A DNA stretch of 56,598 nucleotides from Parvibacillus sp035426385 (GCA_035426385.1 DAOLZQ010000013.1:1-56598), one strand, 5' to 3'; shown: positions 26,589-35,869, numbered from the stretch's first letter. Numbers and translations: made by a program. The notes: generated by a model not told the origin, from the letters alone.

Positions 26589-27293
26589 GTGAAAGCAGGC
26601 GTTTTAATTTTTCCGGGTTCAAATTGTGACCATGACATCCTCCACGTAATGGAGCAAGTTCTGGGTATAGAGTCCATACCAATCTGGCATAAGGATACAA
26701 TTCCTTCAGATTTTGATTCAGAAGATTGGATAATACTCCCAGGCGGTTTTTCATACGGTGATTATATGCGTTGTGGTGCTATAGCTAGGTATTCTGAGGT
26801 GATGAAGTCAGTCACGCGGTTTGCAAAGGCCGGTGGAAATGTCCTTGGTATCTGTAATGGTTTTCAGATTCTGTGTGAATCACATCTGCTTCCCGGAGTG
26901 CTACTTCGGAACAGGGACCAAAACTTTATTTGTAAAAATATTCACCTCTCAGTACAGAGCACACACTCAGATTTGACCTCCAGTCTTGAGAAAGGCGAAG
27001 TACTCAGTATTCCCATTGCTCATGCAGAAGGACGCTATTATGCTGATGCACCAACTTTGGATGAATTAAAGAGCAATGATCAGATTCTATTTAAATATTG
27101 CGATAGTGAGGGAAAAATATCTGCTGAAGCCAATGTGAATGGTTCTTTGGACAACATCGCCGGGATATGCAATATACGACGTAATGTATTTGGCATGATG
27201 CCACATCCGGAGAGAGCCTCCGACGCAGTTTTGGGCAATGAGGATGGTCTTAAGATCTTACAGAATCTCCTGCAAGTTCCATTGTACAAATAA
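26589..27293 (+). CDS. purQ: phosphoribosylformylglycinamidine synthase, glutaminase subunit
   Basis: PurQ releases ammonia from glutamine for the fourth step of purine synthesis. The 234-residue class I glutaminase has the oxyanion and nucleophile region NVLGICNGFQIL (Cys89), an ILPGGFSYGDYMRCG segment, and the histidine/glutamate parts IAHAEGRYY and MMPHPERASD. The start is GTG at 26589, giving MKAGVLIFPGSNCDHD, as in relatives. It is a separate subunit, so this organism should use the small PurL with PurS rather than the fused 1,200-residue PurL; neither is in the window. It follows the membrane protein by 9 bases. Confidence 0.95.
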   Translation: MKAGVLIFPGSNCDHDILHVMEQVLGIESIPIWHKDTIPSDFDSEDWIILPGGFSYGDYMRCGAIARYSEVMKSVTRFAKAGGNVLGICNGFQILCESHLLPGVLLRNRDQNFICKNIHLSVQSTHSDLTSSLEKGEVLSIPIAHAEGRYYADAPTLDELKSNDQILFKYCDSEGKISAEANVNGSLDNIAGICNIRRNVFGMMPHPERASDAVLGNEDGLKILQNLLQVPLYK

Positions 27294-27325
27294 AAAAACC
27301 TCAGCACATTTACATATACTGAGGT
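27292..27325 (-). terminator. intrinsic terminator of htpG
   Basis: ACCTCAG (27298-27304) pairs with CTGAGGT (27319-27325). On the minus strand the hairpin is followed by TTTTTTTA, which fits termination of htpG. On the plus strand the T run is missing, so purQ is served less well. Confidence 0.75.
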
Positions 27326-27352
27326 AATCTTAAACGAAGAACATTCTAAATC

Positions 27353-29224
27353 TTATTGCTTTAACCGCTCCAGGTTAGTCTTTATAAATTGACTAAGCTC
27401 CTGACCTGTCAACATCTGCTGACTAAGTCTCGCCAAATCATATAAATACTTGGCTAATTTCTCCTGCGAAGCAGCATCAGATTCTTTAAGTAATTGATCT
27501 GCAATGATCGGATTATTTGCATTCACGACCACGGTAAACATCTCCGGCATACCACCCATCTGGCCCATACCAGACATCATCTGCATCTCTGTCATACGGC
27601 GCATAAACTCTGGCTTCACTATGACTACAGGCTGATCTTCACTACCCAGTGACTTCACCTCTACCTGTGCCATGCTCTTACCGGTTACATTCTTGAAGAT
27701 ACCCGTAACTTTTTCTTTCTCCGAATCAGTTAGTACCTCTACCGCAGCATCTTCATTTTCGATGAGATGCTCTACTACATCCGAATCAACTCTCTTGAAG
27801 GTAACTTCTTGATTTTTATATTCGAGCTGTTGAATGAAGTGGTTGTCTATCACCTGGTCTAGCTGGATAACATCATATCCTTTTGCTTTTGCCGATTCAA
27901 TATAAGAGTGATGATCATCAGGCCGTGTTGTGTAAAGTATGACTGATTTTCCTTCCTTATTCTTCTGGGTATCCTTGATGAGTTCCTGATATTCTTCAAG
28001 TGTAAAGTATTTTCCATCTAGATTCTTAAATAAAGTGAAAGCCATTGCTTTCTCCGCAAACTTATCATCAGATAGAATACCATATTTGACAAAAGTACCG
28101 ATATCATCCCACTTACTTTCGAAGGCTGCACGATCCTGCTTGAATAGATCAGCTAGTTTCTCAGCAACCTTTTTGGTAATATAACCAGCTATTTTCCGTA
28201 CTTGAGGATCAGCTTGTAAATAAGACCTGGAAACATTGAGTGGAATATCAGGTGAGTCTATCACTCCATGCAGCAGCATCAGATATTCGGGAACAATCTC
28301 CTTCACATCATCAGTGACAAAAACCTGATTGGAATATAAGTGAATCTTATTTTTTTGAACATCAAAATTGCTCTCTATTTTAGGAAAATATAGAATACCG
28401 GTTAGATTAAAAGGATAATCTATATTGAGATGGATCCAAAAAAGTGGTGGCCTGCTGTAAGGATAAAGTTCATTGTAAAATGAAACATAATCCTCATCTT
28501 TCAGCTCAGAGGGTGCTTTCTTCCACAGCGGAGAGGTATTATTGATAATATTATCAACTTCTATCTCACGCTCTTTCTTATCATCACCTTCTCCCTCTTC
28601 AATGGTTTTTTTCTTTGTTCCCAATTTGATAGGGATGGGCAGAAACTTGCAAAACTTATCCAATAATTCTTGCAGTTTGCTTTCCTCTAAAAACTCTTTT
28701 GAGTCATCTGACAAATGTAATATGACGTCTGACCCTCTAAAACTTTTATCAGAAGATCGTAATTCAAAATTCGTATCCCCCAGACATGACCAAATGACCG
28801 GTTCAGCTCCTTCCTGATATGACAAGGTGTCCACTTCGACCTTATCTGATACCATAAAAGCGGAATAGAACCCAAGGCCGAAATGGCCTATTATGTTTGA
28901 TTCATCTTTGAATTTTTCAATAAACTCTTGTGCAGAGGAGAATGCAACCTGATTAAGGTATTTCTTTACCTCATCTTTAGTCATCCCAATTCCTTTGTCC
29001 CTGATAGTCAGAGTCCCATTTTCCTTATTAGGTATGATTTCAATAGTCAGGTCTCCAAGCTCTCCCTTTGCTATACCTTTCGAAGAAAGAGTCTTGAGCT
29101 TTGAAGTTGCATCTACAGCGTTGGAAATCAACTCTCTAAGAAATATCTCATGCTCAGAATAGAGAAACTTTTTGATTATCGGAAATATATTTTCCGTACT
29201 TACTGATATTTGTCCTTTTTCCAT
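27353..29224 (-). CDS. htpG: chaperone HtpG (Hsp90)
   Basis: HtpG is the bacterial Hsp90, an ATP-driven dimeric chaperone. The 623-residue protein has the GHKL ATPase motifs in order: FLRELISNAVDA (Glu and Asn for ATP and magnesium), DKGIGMTKDEV, GHFGLGFYSAF, and a charged linker with EEGEGDDKKEREIE near residue 215. The middle domain contains the catalytic-loop arginine region VSRSYLQADPQVRKI. The C-terminal dimerisation domain ends QFIKTNLERLKQ without the eukaryotic MEEVD. It is a single gene with its own terminator, divergent from holB. Confidence 0.97.
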   Translation of the reverse strand: MEKGQISVSTENIFPIIKKFLYSEHEIFLRELISNAVDATSKLKTLSSKGIAKGELGDLTIEIIPNKENGTLTIRDKGIGMTKDEVKKYLNQVAFSSAQEFIEKFKDESNIIGHFGLGFYSAFMVSDKVEVDTLSYQEGAEPVIWSCLGDTNFELRSSDKSFRGSDVILHLSDDSKEFLEESKLQELLDKFCKFLPIPIKLGTKKKTIEEGEGDDKKEREIEVDNIINNTSPLWKKAPSELKDEDYVSFYNELYPYSRPPLFWIHLNIDYPFNLTGILYFPKIESNFDVQKNKIHLYSNQVFVTDDVKEIVPEYLMLLHGVIDSPDIPLNVSRSYLQADPQVRKIAGYITKKVAEKLADLFKQDRAAFESKWDDIGTFVKYGILSDDKFAEKAMAFTLFKNLDGKYFTLEEYQELIKDTQKNKEGKSVILYTTRPDDHHSYIESAKAKGYDVIQLDQVIDNHFIQQLEYKNQEVTFKRVDSDVVEHLIENEDAAVEVLTDSEKEKVTGIFKNVTGKSMAQVEVKSLGSEDQPVVIVKPEFMRRMTEMQMMSGMGQMGGMPEMFTVVVNANNPIIADQLLKESDAASQEKLAKYLYDLARLSQQMLTGQELSQFIKTNLERLKQ

Positions 29225-29331
29225 AAAACCTTTTATTTTGTCTATTATATCTCAACTTGTATGCCAATTCTATTAGAGTGTCAAATTGTCTTTCGTTCCG
29301 CTTCTTATGAAAATCATTAATTTTACACTCA

Positions 29332-30459
29332 ATGTTCAGTTTTAAAGACATCAAAGGTTGTAAAGAGGTCAAGCGATCCATCACACACTTGATCACAAAT
29401 GATCGATTTCCTCATGCTGCATTATACTTAGGCAATGAAGGCAACGAAAAGTTGCGCTTGGCCTATGCAACTGCTAGAATGCTTCTATGTGAAAGCCCAC
29501 TCACAGATGATTGTTGTGGGAGATGTATATCGTGTATTAAGTCAGGACATTTCAACCATCCTGATATTCTTTTCTCCTTTCCGTTTGTAAAAACAGCAGA
29601 AGTCAACCAATGCGAGGACTGTATGACAGAATGGAAAGACTCCTTCGAGGCAAATCCTTACATGAATATATTCGAATGGGCCAAAAGTGGTGAAAACAGC
29701 AATAAGCAAGTAAATATCAATGTGGCGGAGTGCTTGCGCATAGTCAAAGAGCTGTCAATGAGACCATATGAAAGTGATCAAAAAGTTATGATCATATGGA
29801 TGCCGGAATATTTGGCACGTGAAGGTAACCGCTTGCTAAAAATCATTGAAGAGCCACCTGAGGCGACTTATATCATCTTTGTCGGAGAAGAAAGTGATAA
29901 AGTATTGAATACCATCCTATCCAGATGTCAATTATTCAAAGTACCACCGGTAGAAACAACACATCTGGCTGATATCCTGCATAACCAATTTGGTAAAGAT
30001 CAGGAAATTGCCACCATCACTGCTGCCATGGCCAATGGAAATGTGATGGAAGCGCTCTCACTGTTCAGTGAGGACAATCAGAACTATAATGAGGTATTTA
30101 TCAACTGGCTGCGGAAGTGCTATTTAATGAATCGCAAAGAAATAGTGGATTGGTGTGATCAATTTGCCCGGTATGATAAAGAAGTCCAGAAGTACATACT
30201 CAGCTTTGGGATTCACTTCATGCAGGAGATGTCGCGATGTATGTGGAACCCGGACTATGACGCCGGATTATCTTCAGATTGGAAATTAACTTTGAAAAAT
30301 TTAATACCTTTAATGGATTTTGAGAAAGTCGAAAGACTAACCAAAATTTTGGAAAATGAAATATATTTTGTCGAGCGTAACTGTAATATGAAGATTCAGC
30401 TATTGAGTACTTCAATTGAATTACACCAGTTGCTCTTAAAACCTGTCGCAGTTATATAG
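29332..30459 (+). CDS. holB: DNA polymerase III delta-prime subunit-like clamp-loader protein
   Basis: The 375-residue protein has the N-terminal clamp-loader fold: FKDIKGCKEVKRSITHLI, FPHAALYLGNEGNEK, and the four-cysteine zinc site CCGRCISCIKSGHFNHPD. It also has IIWMPEYLAREGNRLLKIIEEPP and an SRC motif (LSRCQLFKVPP). The P-loop is degenerate (GNEGNEK), as in delta-prime, which does not hydrolyse ATP. An insertion with a second cysteine pair (QCEDCMTEWK, about residue 100) is unusual compared with E. coli. ricT (PSP1) follows 21 bases later, and the holB-ricT (yaaT) neighbourhood is also found in Firmicutes. Confidence 0.92.
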   Translation: MFSFKDIKGCKEVKRSITHLITNDRFPHAALYLGNEGNEKLRLAYATARMLLCESPLTDDCCGRCISCIKSGHFNHPDILFSFPFVKTAEVNQCEDCMTEWKDSFEANPYMNIFEWAKSGENSNKQVNINVAECLRIVKELSMRPYESDQKVMIIWMPEYLAREGNRLLKIIEEPPEATYIIFVGEESDKVLNTILSRCQLFKVPPVETTHLADILHNQFGKDQEIATITAAMANGNVMEALSLFSEDNQNYNEVFINWLRKCYLMNRKEIVDWCDQFARYDKEVQKYILSFGIHFMQEMSRCMWNPDYDAGLSSDWKLTLKNLIPLMDFEKVERLTKILENEIYFVERNCNMKIQLLSTSIELHQLLLKPVAVI

Positions 30460-30480
30460 ACTGCTTTAAATATAAATAAT

Positions 30481-32097
30481 ATGTCGTGCGAAACGTGCAG
30501 TATAAGTGGAGGGGGCAAACCCCGTGGATGTCAGAGTAATGGTGGATGTAGTACAGGTGGGTGTAATAAATTAAATACCTACGATTGGTTGACCACTTCT
30601 GAATATGAAGATCCCACAGCATCCGATTTGGTAGAAGTTTCATTTCGGAATGGAGCCATAAAACAATTTTTTCACCTTCAGCATCCACTTCAAGCTGAGA
30701 CTCGAGATGTGGTAGTAGTAGAAGCTGACGGAGGATACGATGTTGGAGAGATCTCACTTAAAGGAGATCTGGTGCTACTTCAGATGAAAAAGAAAAAAGT
30801 CAATCCGGAGGGAAGTTATAAATATGTGCAACGAATAGCCAATGAACAAGACCTTGAAAAAGTACGTCAGGCTATAAGTAGAGATAAGTCAGCTCTAGTC
30901 AGAGCGAGAGCGATAGCACGCACATTAGCACTCGAGATGAAAATAGGCGAGATTATCTTTCGTGCAGATCAAAAAAAAGCCATATTTTTCTATACAGCAG
31001 ATGGTCGGGTCGATTTTCGTGAATTAATCCGCCACTTTGCAAAAGAGTTCCGAGTTAAAGTTGAGATGAAGCAGATCGGAGCCCGGCAAGAATCTGGCTT
31101 AATAGGAGGACTAGGATCTTGTGGTCGTGAACTATGTTGTTCCACCTGGCTTACACACTTTCACTCAGTGAGCACCAGTGCAGCGCGGTACCAAAACCTG
31201 GCAATCAATCAGGCCAAACTCTCAGGGCAGTGTGGCCGACTAAAGTGCTGTCTGAATTATGAACTCGATGTCTATATCGAAGCTTTAGAAGCATTTCCAA
31301 ACCGGGCAGAGACACTTCAGCACGTAGGAGGATATGCAAAGTTATTCAAGACGGATATTTTCAAAAAGATAATGTACTATCTCGTGAAGGACGAACGTGG
31401 GAGAAGTAATCTCATAGCCCTTACGGTAGATCACGTCATCTCACTGCAAAAAGAAATAAAAGAAGGAAAAATACCTCAGAAAATCACTGGAACAGTGATC
31501 GAACAATTTGATAAAGAAGAATTGCAAGACGAAGAGTTAACCGGCCATATTGAGCTTAAACCGGACCCGCCCCGAAGAAAGAAAAATAAACCTAGAGAAC
31601 GGCCGGGCCAAGGTGACAATACAAGATCCGATACCAGAGGCCGTCGCGAGCGACCTGAGAGAAATCAATCCATGCGGAATGATCCAAATAATCCAACACA
31701 GCGCAGTAACAGTGAGGACGGACCCAGAGAAAATCGTGATAAACAGCGACCTGGTAATAATCAACGAGATAATCGACCAGACAACAGAGAAAAACGATTT
31801 ACATCAGGTCAAGGTCAGAACAAACCAGCTGGTCAAGGTCAGAACAAACCAGCTGGTCAAGATCAAAACAAACCAACGGGTCAAGATCAAAACAATAATG
31901 ATTATACTTCTAACAATAATCCTGAGAACAAGGATCGTAATAGGAGCAGAGGTAATTCGGAGAGACGACCTGATTCTAGACGCTCAGGTGACCGCAATCC
32001 CCGATCGAACAGACATAATAGAAGTGAAAAACCGAACAATGGTGACGACGCAAAGCCTCCACGAAATAGGGATGATTCTCCGCCGACTACGGATTAA
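30481..32097 (+). CDS. ricT: PSP1/RicT-family protein with a long disordered basic tail
   Basis: Residues 40-290 form the PSP1 domain with the cysteine motifs of RicT/YaaT: CGRELCC (Cys214, 219, 220) and CGRLKCC (Cys251, 256, 257). In B. subtilis, RicT with RicA and RicF binds [4Fe-4S] clusters and promotes RNase Y-dependent mRNA processing. The N-terminus carries a further set of cysteines (residues 3, 6, 17, 23, 28). From about residue 355 the tail is low-complexity, rich in Arg, Asn, Asp, Pro and Gln, with a GQ(G/D)QNKPx repeat; it looks disordered and may bind RNA. Its stop codon overlaps the convergent cinA stop. Confidence 0.9.
   Translation: MSCETCSISGGGKPRGCQSNGGCSTGGCNKLNTYDWLTTSEYEDPTASDLVEVSFRNGAIKQFFHLQHPLQAETRDVVVVEADGGYDVGEISLKGDLVLLQMKKKKVNPEGSYKYVQRIANEQDLEKVRQAISRDKSALVRARAIARTLALEMKIGEIIFRADQKKAIFFYTADGRVDFRELIRHFAKEFRVKVEMKQIGARQESGLIGGLGSCGRELCCSTWLTHFHSVSTSAARYQNLAINQAKLSGQCGRLKCCLNYELDVYIEALEAFPNRAETLQHVGGYAKLFKTDIFKKIMYYLVKDERGRSNLIALTVDHVISLQKEIKEGKIPQKITGTVIEQFDKEELQDEELTGHIELKPDPPRRKKNKPRERPGQGDNTRSDTRGRRERPERNQSMRNDPNNPTQRSNSEDGPRENRDKQRPGNNQRDNRPDNREKRFTSGQGQNKPAGQGQNKPAGQDQNKPTGQDQNNNDYTSNNNPENKDRNRSRGNSERRPDSRRSGDRNPRSNRHNRSEKPNNGDDAKPPRNRDDSPPTTD
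31807..31899 (+). repeat. 24-base in-frame tandem repeat in the ricT tail
   Basis: About 3.9 copies of a 24-base unit encode GQ(G/D)QNKP(A/T). The first two copies (31807-31830 and 31831-31854) are identical, while the third and fourth have diverged. The unit is a multiple of three, so changes in copy number keep the reading frame. Confidence 0.92.
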
Positions 32098-33338
32098 TCC
32101 TGAAGCAATTCAAGGCGAAGCTCATTCATGACTCGATTTACAGCATAAATCATGTTTATGTCACGATCTCTATTAAATACATAATGTATAGATCTGGGCT
32201 CTTTTCCCTTGCGGGCTATTCCAATAAAACAAGTGCCTACCGGTTTTTCCGGGCTACCTCCATCAGGGCCAGCTATTCCTGATATACTGCAACTTATATC
32301 CGCATTGAGCAAATTTAATACCCCGGTAGCCATCTGAATTACGACTTCATGACTTACTGCACCATGCTTTGCTATTGTATTCTCATCTACTTGTAGGACC
32401 TTCATCTTAGCCTCATTAGAATAAGCAACTATACCACCTTTAAAATAAGCAGAAGAACCACTCGAACTGACAATTTCTGCTGCAATACGACCACCTGTAC
32501 AACTCTCTGCGAGCGAAAGTTGCATATTCCTTTCCTTCAATAATTTACCAATTATCCCTGACAAAGTCTCTGTACCAAATCCATAAACCTTATCTCCCAG
32601 CCGTTCCACCATTTGCTTAAATGGTTTATCCACCATTTCTTCCAATTCCTTTTTATCCTGACCCTTAGCTGTCAGCCTAAGTCGTACCATTCCGATTGAA
32701 GGTAAGTAGGCCATTGAAACTTGTGCAGGCAGATCCGTAAGAATATCTGCTAATTCCTTGGCTACATCAGTCTCACCCACACCTGCGGTAAGAATGGTTT
32801 GGTGTATGACAAAGGAGTGATTTAATTTAACTGCAATAAGTGGATAAAAGCGATCTTTAAACAAATGTTTCATTTCCTGAGGCACTCCCGGGAAAGAAGC
32901 AAGTATTTTTCCCTCATAATTCAAAAATATACCGGGTGCAGTGCCTAGATCATTATCCAATGGTACTGAACCCGCAGGCAGCCAACATTGCTTTTTTTGC
33001 TCTTCGCCCACGATTCGCTGTCGGGTAGCAAAATAAGCTACTATCCGCTGGTAGGATGGATCATCATATTCCAGAGGCAATTCCAGAGCTTTGGCTATCG
33101 CAGCCAGTGAAAGATCGTCGGAGGTGGGGCCAAGTCCTCCGGTAGTGATTATTAAGTCACTTTCTTGCAACTGATATCTAACTACTTCTATAATCTTCGA
33201 TTCTACATCCGGGACAGTGACCGCGCTGATGATATCGATGCCAAGTGTAGCACACTGCGCGGCTATCCAACCTGTGTTGGTGTCCAAGACCTGACCGAGC
33301 AATAATTCATCTCCAATGGCTATGATTGTTCCTTTCAT
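32094..33338 (-). CDS. cinA: CinA family protein (nicotinamide-nucleotide amidase / competence-damage inducible)
   Basis: The 414-residue protein has the two CinA domains: an N-terminal MoCF-type domain (MKGTIIAIGDELLLGQVLDTN, TTGGLGPTSDDLS, FPGVPQEMK), known in some species as an ADP-ribose pyrophosphatase, and a C-terminal amidase domain (LSLAESCTGGRIA, with the catalytic serine, and SGIAGPDGGSPEKPVGT). The second domain turns nicotinamide mononucleotide back to nicotinic acid mononucleotide in NAD recycling. The length is standard. It lies 13 bases after the lipid kinase gene, likely co-transcribed, and its stop overlaps the ricT stop. Confidence 0.95.
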   Translation of the reverse strand: MKGTIIAIGDELLLGQVLDTNTGWIAAQCATLGIDIISAVTVPDVESKIIEVVRYQLQESDLIITTGGLGPTSDDLSLAAIAKALELPLEYDDPSYQRIVAYFATRQRIVGEEQKKQCWLPAGSVPLDNDLGTAPGIFLNYEGKILASFPGVPQEMKHLFKDRFYPLIAVKLNHSFVIHQTILTAGVGETDVAKELADILTDLPAQVSMAYLPSIGMVRLRLTAKGQDKKELEEMVDKPFKQMVERLGDKVYGFGTETLSGIIGKLLKERNMQLSLAESCTGGRIAAEIVSSSGSSAYFKGGIVAYSNEAKMKVLQVDENTIAKHGAVSHEVVIQMATGVLNLLNADISCSISGIAGPDGGSPEKPVGTCFIGIARKGKEPRSIHYVFNRDRDINMIYAVNRVMNELRLELLQD

Positions 33339-33351
33339 ATTAGATTCCTTT

Positions 33352-34248
33352 TTAAGGTATAACTATTTTTAGACTGTGTGGGCTTATACGGACTTTGAAT
33401 TTTGATACTGTTGTAGTCCATGGCTCTCCATCTATCTGAATTTTACTTATGCTTCCATTTTGGCGCGTAAGTGTCAGTTCAGTCATTTGTGCGTTAAATA
33501 CACTTTTATTCTTCATGTGTGTCTTATTGAGAATTTGGAAGCAGAAAATCAGAAAAGCGAAAATATTACCCGGCTGATATGCTACCACATCCAGCATCCC
33601 ATCCATCAATGATGCAGCAGGAGTAGCAGAAATTCCATACCCCAGCATATTCGAATTGGCTACAATAATCTGACTGGCAGCAAAGCATACTTTTCCCTGA
33701 GAATCTAACAATTGATATAATTCATTCTGGCTTACTTTGCCCAAAGCGCTTAAACCAGCCCTAAAGTAAGTATGAAATCTTCTACCGGGTAAGTTACTGT
33801 ATTGTTCGATAACCTCTGCTGCAAAGCCTAAACCTATATTACTTAAAAACAGCCGATCATTAATAATTCCGGTATCCACCTTCCCTACTCTACCACGTCG
33901 TAGGATTTCTGCAGCCTTTTCCAAATTTGAGGGGATCTCAAGATGCGTAGCAAAACCATTACCTGAACCTCTTGGGATTAAGCCCAATGGAATTTCTGAG
34001 CCTACCATTTGGCGGGAGATTTCATTGATAGTTCCATCACCGCCACATGCTACTATCATATGTGGACGTAGGAGAAGTAATTCATCAGTCAACTGTGCAC
34101 CATGTCCTGCGTGTGTAGTAAAATGAAATCGCAGATCAAATTGATTCTCGCAAAATATACGGCTCCAATCAAACTTTGTAACTTCCTTACCTTGACTTGC
34201 GTTGCCTGAAATAGGATTGATGATAAAATGTATGCTTCTTTTCAACAC
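33352..34248 (-). CDS. diacylglycerol/lipid kinase family protein
   Basis: The 298-residue protein has the DAGK catalytic motifs: FIINPISGN at the N-terminus, VACGGDGTINEI as the glycine-rich ATP loop, and LIPRGSGNGFATHLEIP. A second beta-sandwich domain follows, with DTGIINDRLFLSNIGLGFAAEV and QIDGEPW near the end. Members such as YegS, DgkB and BmrU phosphorylate diacylglycerol or related lipids at the inner membrane; the natural substrate here cannot be told. It lies 13 bases upstream of cinA on the same strand. Confidence 0.93.
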   Translation of the reverse strand: MLKRSIHFIINPISGNASQGKEVTKFDWSRIFCENQFDLRFHFTTHAGHGAQLTDELLLLRPHMIVACGGDGTINEISRQMVGSEIPLGLIPRGSGNGFATHLEIPSNLEKAAEILRRGRVGKVDTGIINDRLFLSNIGLGFAAEVIEQYSNLPGRRFHTYFRAGLSALGKVSQNELYQLLDSQGKVCFAASQIIVANSNMLGYGISATPAASLMDGMLDVVAYQPGNIFAFLIFCFQILNKTHMKNKSVFNAQMTELTLTRQNGSISKIQIDGEPWTTTVSKFKVRISPHSLKIVIP

Positions 34249-34453
34249 TTAGTACTTAAAGGTTGCTTCATATTAAATAAGCAGCATTGAAATAAATTCC
34301 CTGAATAATATCGAATAGACCAGGCAGCGAAACATATCATTTGCTCGTTATCCAATTATTTGGAGAACTTTCTATTCGTAGTCTCTCCATAAAAATAAGT
34401 CTTTAGGTTAATAGATAATTGAGAAAATGGTGGGCAAAAGAGCTTGCCATTTT

Positions 34454-35755
34454 CTATTTTTGAAAGATCCATTTTCTGATGTCTTTTAAATTTGCCTTTT
34501 TGCCATACATCAATATCCCTACCCTGTAGATCCTCGCAGATAACCAGGCAAAGAATACAGCAGATCCGATCAACAGTCCGAGACTTACAAATACCTGCCA
34601 CATCGGTGGATTAAAAGCCAGCCGCGCCGGCATCACGATCGGGGAAAAGAAAGGAATCATGGAGCTCCAAAAAGCCAATGGGCTGTCTGGCGCCCTGACA
34701 ACAGAAAAACCAATGTACATTCCAAAGATCAGCGGCATAATGATGAGAAATACCAGAGACTGACCCTCTCCCTGGTCATCTCCTACAGTAGATCCCATTG
34801 CTGCAAAAAGGCTGGCATACAACATGTAGCCTGCTATGAAAAACAGGAGAAACAAAGGTATGAGCATAAACCAATTAATACTAGACAGTTGAGAAAACAA
34901 CTCGGTGGACATACCTGACATAGCCGAAGTGGATACATTGGGCCCTCCCATAGCCATTTGCTCACTTACGCCAGCTCCCTCCATACCGAAAAACTTTAGT
35001 GCAACACCAAACATAATAGGTGTGACTATGAGCCAAACCAGTACCTGAAATATACCAACCATACCAACACCAAGAATTTTTCCCATCATCAATTGTTCCG
35101 GCTTGACAGTATTAATCATAACCTCAATAATACGATTAGTCTTTTCTTCCATCACACTCCTCATTATCATGCCCCCATTGATGGTCAAGAGCAAATAAAG
35201 AAGTAACCCTAAGATAGCACCTATACCGGCAGCTACTTCCCCACCAGTATTTTTCTTAGAATCTATACTCTTACTCTCCAACTCCACAGGTTCATTGTAC
35301 ATATCGATTTCCGACTGCTGCAGCCCGGCTACCTGTAGGTTTCTGGCACGAATATATTCCTCGGCAAATTTCTCTAAACTGAACTTGACGTCGATATTGA
35401 CTCGATCATTAGTCAGGTATCCGATCTTATATTTACTATGCTGCCCTTTAACTATTTTCGGAAAAGTCAAAATACCTGTCAAACTTTTCCCTATACTATC
35501 CTTATATTGAGTGGCTTCTCCCTCAAGCCTTATCAGATCCAGGTTTTGATATTTAATAACAGAATCGGGTACTACCTTATCTGGATCGATAAGACCTACC
35601 CTGAGGCCTGAATCATCCTTGTAAGACATTATCACGCCTACCAGTATCGAAAATACAGCCAAAAATACGGGTGTCAATACAGTTATCAAGATGAACTTCT
35701 TGCGGAAGGCCCTGGTTACGAACTCTCTTCTGGCAATGGTTAAAATATTATTCAT
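34454..35755 (-). CDS. ABC-2 type transporter permease (NatB-like)
   Basis: The 433-residue membrane protein starts ILTIARREFVTRAFRKKF, typical of ABC-2 permeases. It then has one membrane segment (about residues 24-45), an extracytoplasmic domain of about 130 residues and five or six further membrane segments, including the signature MRSVMEEKTNRIIEVMINTVKPEQLMMGKILG. Relatives such as NatB pair with an ATPase to export sodium or other substrates. The usual ATPase gene directly upstream is absent: the neighbour is a divergent TPR gene. The partner must be elsewhere on the chromosome. Confidence 0.9.
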   Translation of the reverse strand: MNNILTIARREFVTRAFRKKFILITVLTPVFLAVFSILVGVIMSYKDDSGLRVGLIDPDKVVPDSVIKYQNLDLIRLEGEATQYKDSIGKSLTGILTFPKIVKGQHSKYKIGYLTNDRVNIDVKFSLEKFAEEYIRARNLQVAGLQQSEIDMYNEPVELESKSIDSKKNTGGEVAAGIGAILGLLLYLLLTINGGMIMRSVMEEKTNRIIEVMINTVKPEQLMMGKILGVGMVGIFQVLVWLIVTPIMFGVALKFFGMEGAGVSEQMAMGGPNVSTSAMSGMSTELFSQLSSINWFMLIPLFLLFFIAGYMLYASLFAAMGSTVGDDQGEGQSLVFLIIMPLIFGMYIGFSVVRAPDSPLAFWSSMIPFFSPIVMPARLAFNPPMWQVFVSLGLLIGSAVFFAWLSARIYRVGILMYGKKANLKDIRKWIFQK

Positions 35756-35843
35756 ATCTATAGTCTGGGGTTTAAGTAAATGACGGAATTATATTCAACT
35801 CCGTTATTGACCATGTAAATGTATTAAATATGAACTAAATATA

Positions 35844-35851
35844 TATCTTTG
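35844..35851 (+). promoter_or_regulatory. -7 box upstream of the TPR-ribH pair
   Basis: TATCTTTG is a perfect TAnnTTTG match 18 bases before the ATG at 35870. No TTTG is visible at the -33 position. Confidence 0.5.
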
Positions 35852-35869
35852 CGCAAATTTTGACTTTTC

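Noticed and set aside
31807..31899. A short CRISPR-like array
   Set aside because: The repeats are contiguous 24-base units without spacers and lie in frame inside ricT.
31550..32131. A 193-codon frame overlapping the ricT tail
   Set aside because: It arises from the low-complexity, purine-rich tail in another frame and has no recognisable features.
34422..34455. A terminator for the ABC-2 permease gene
   Set aside because: The AGAAAATGG/CCATTTTCT hairpin has its T-rich flank on the plus strand, where no gene ends; on the minus strand no T run follows.
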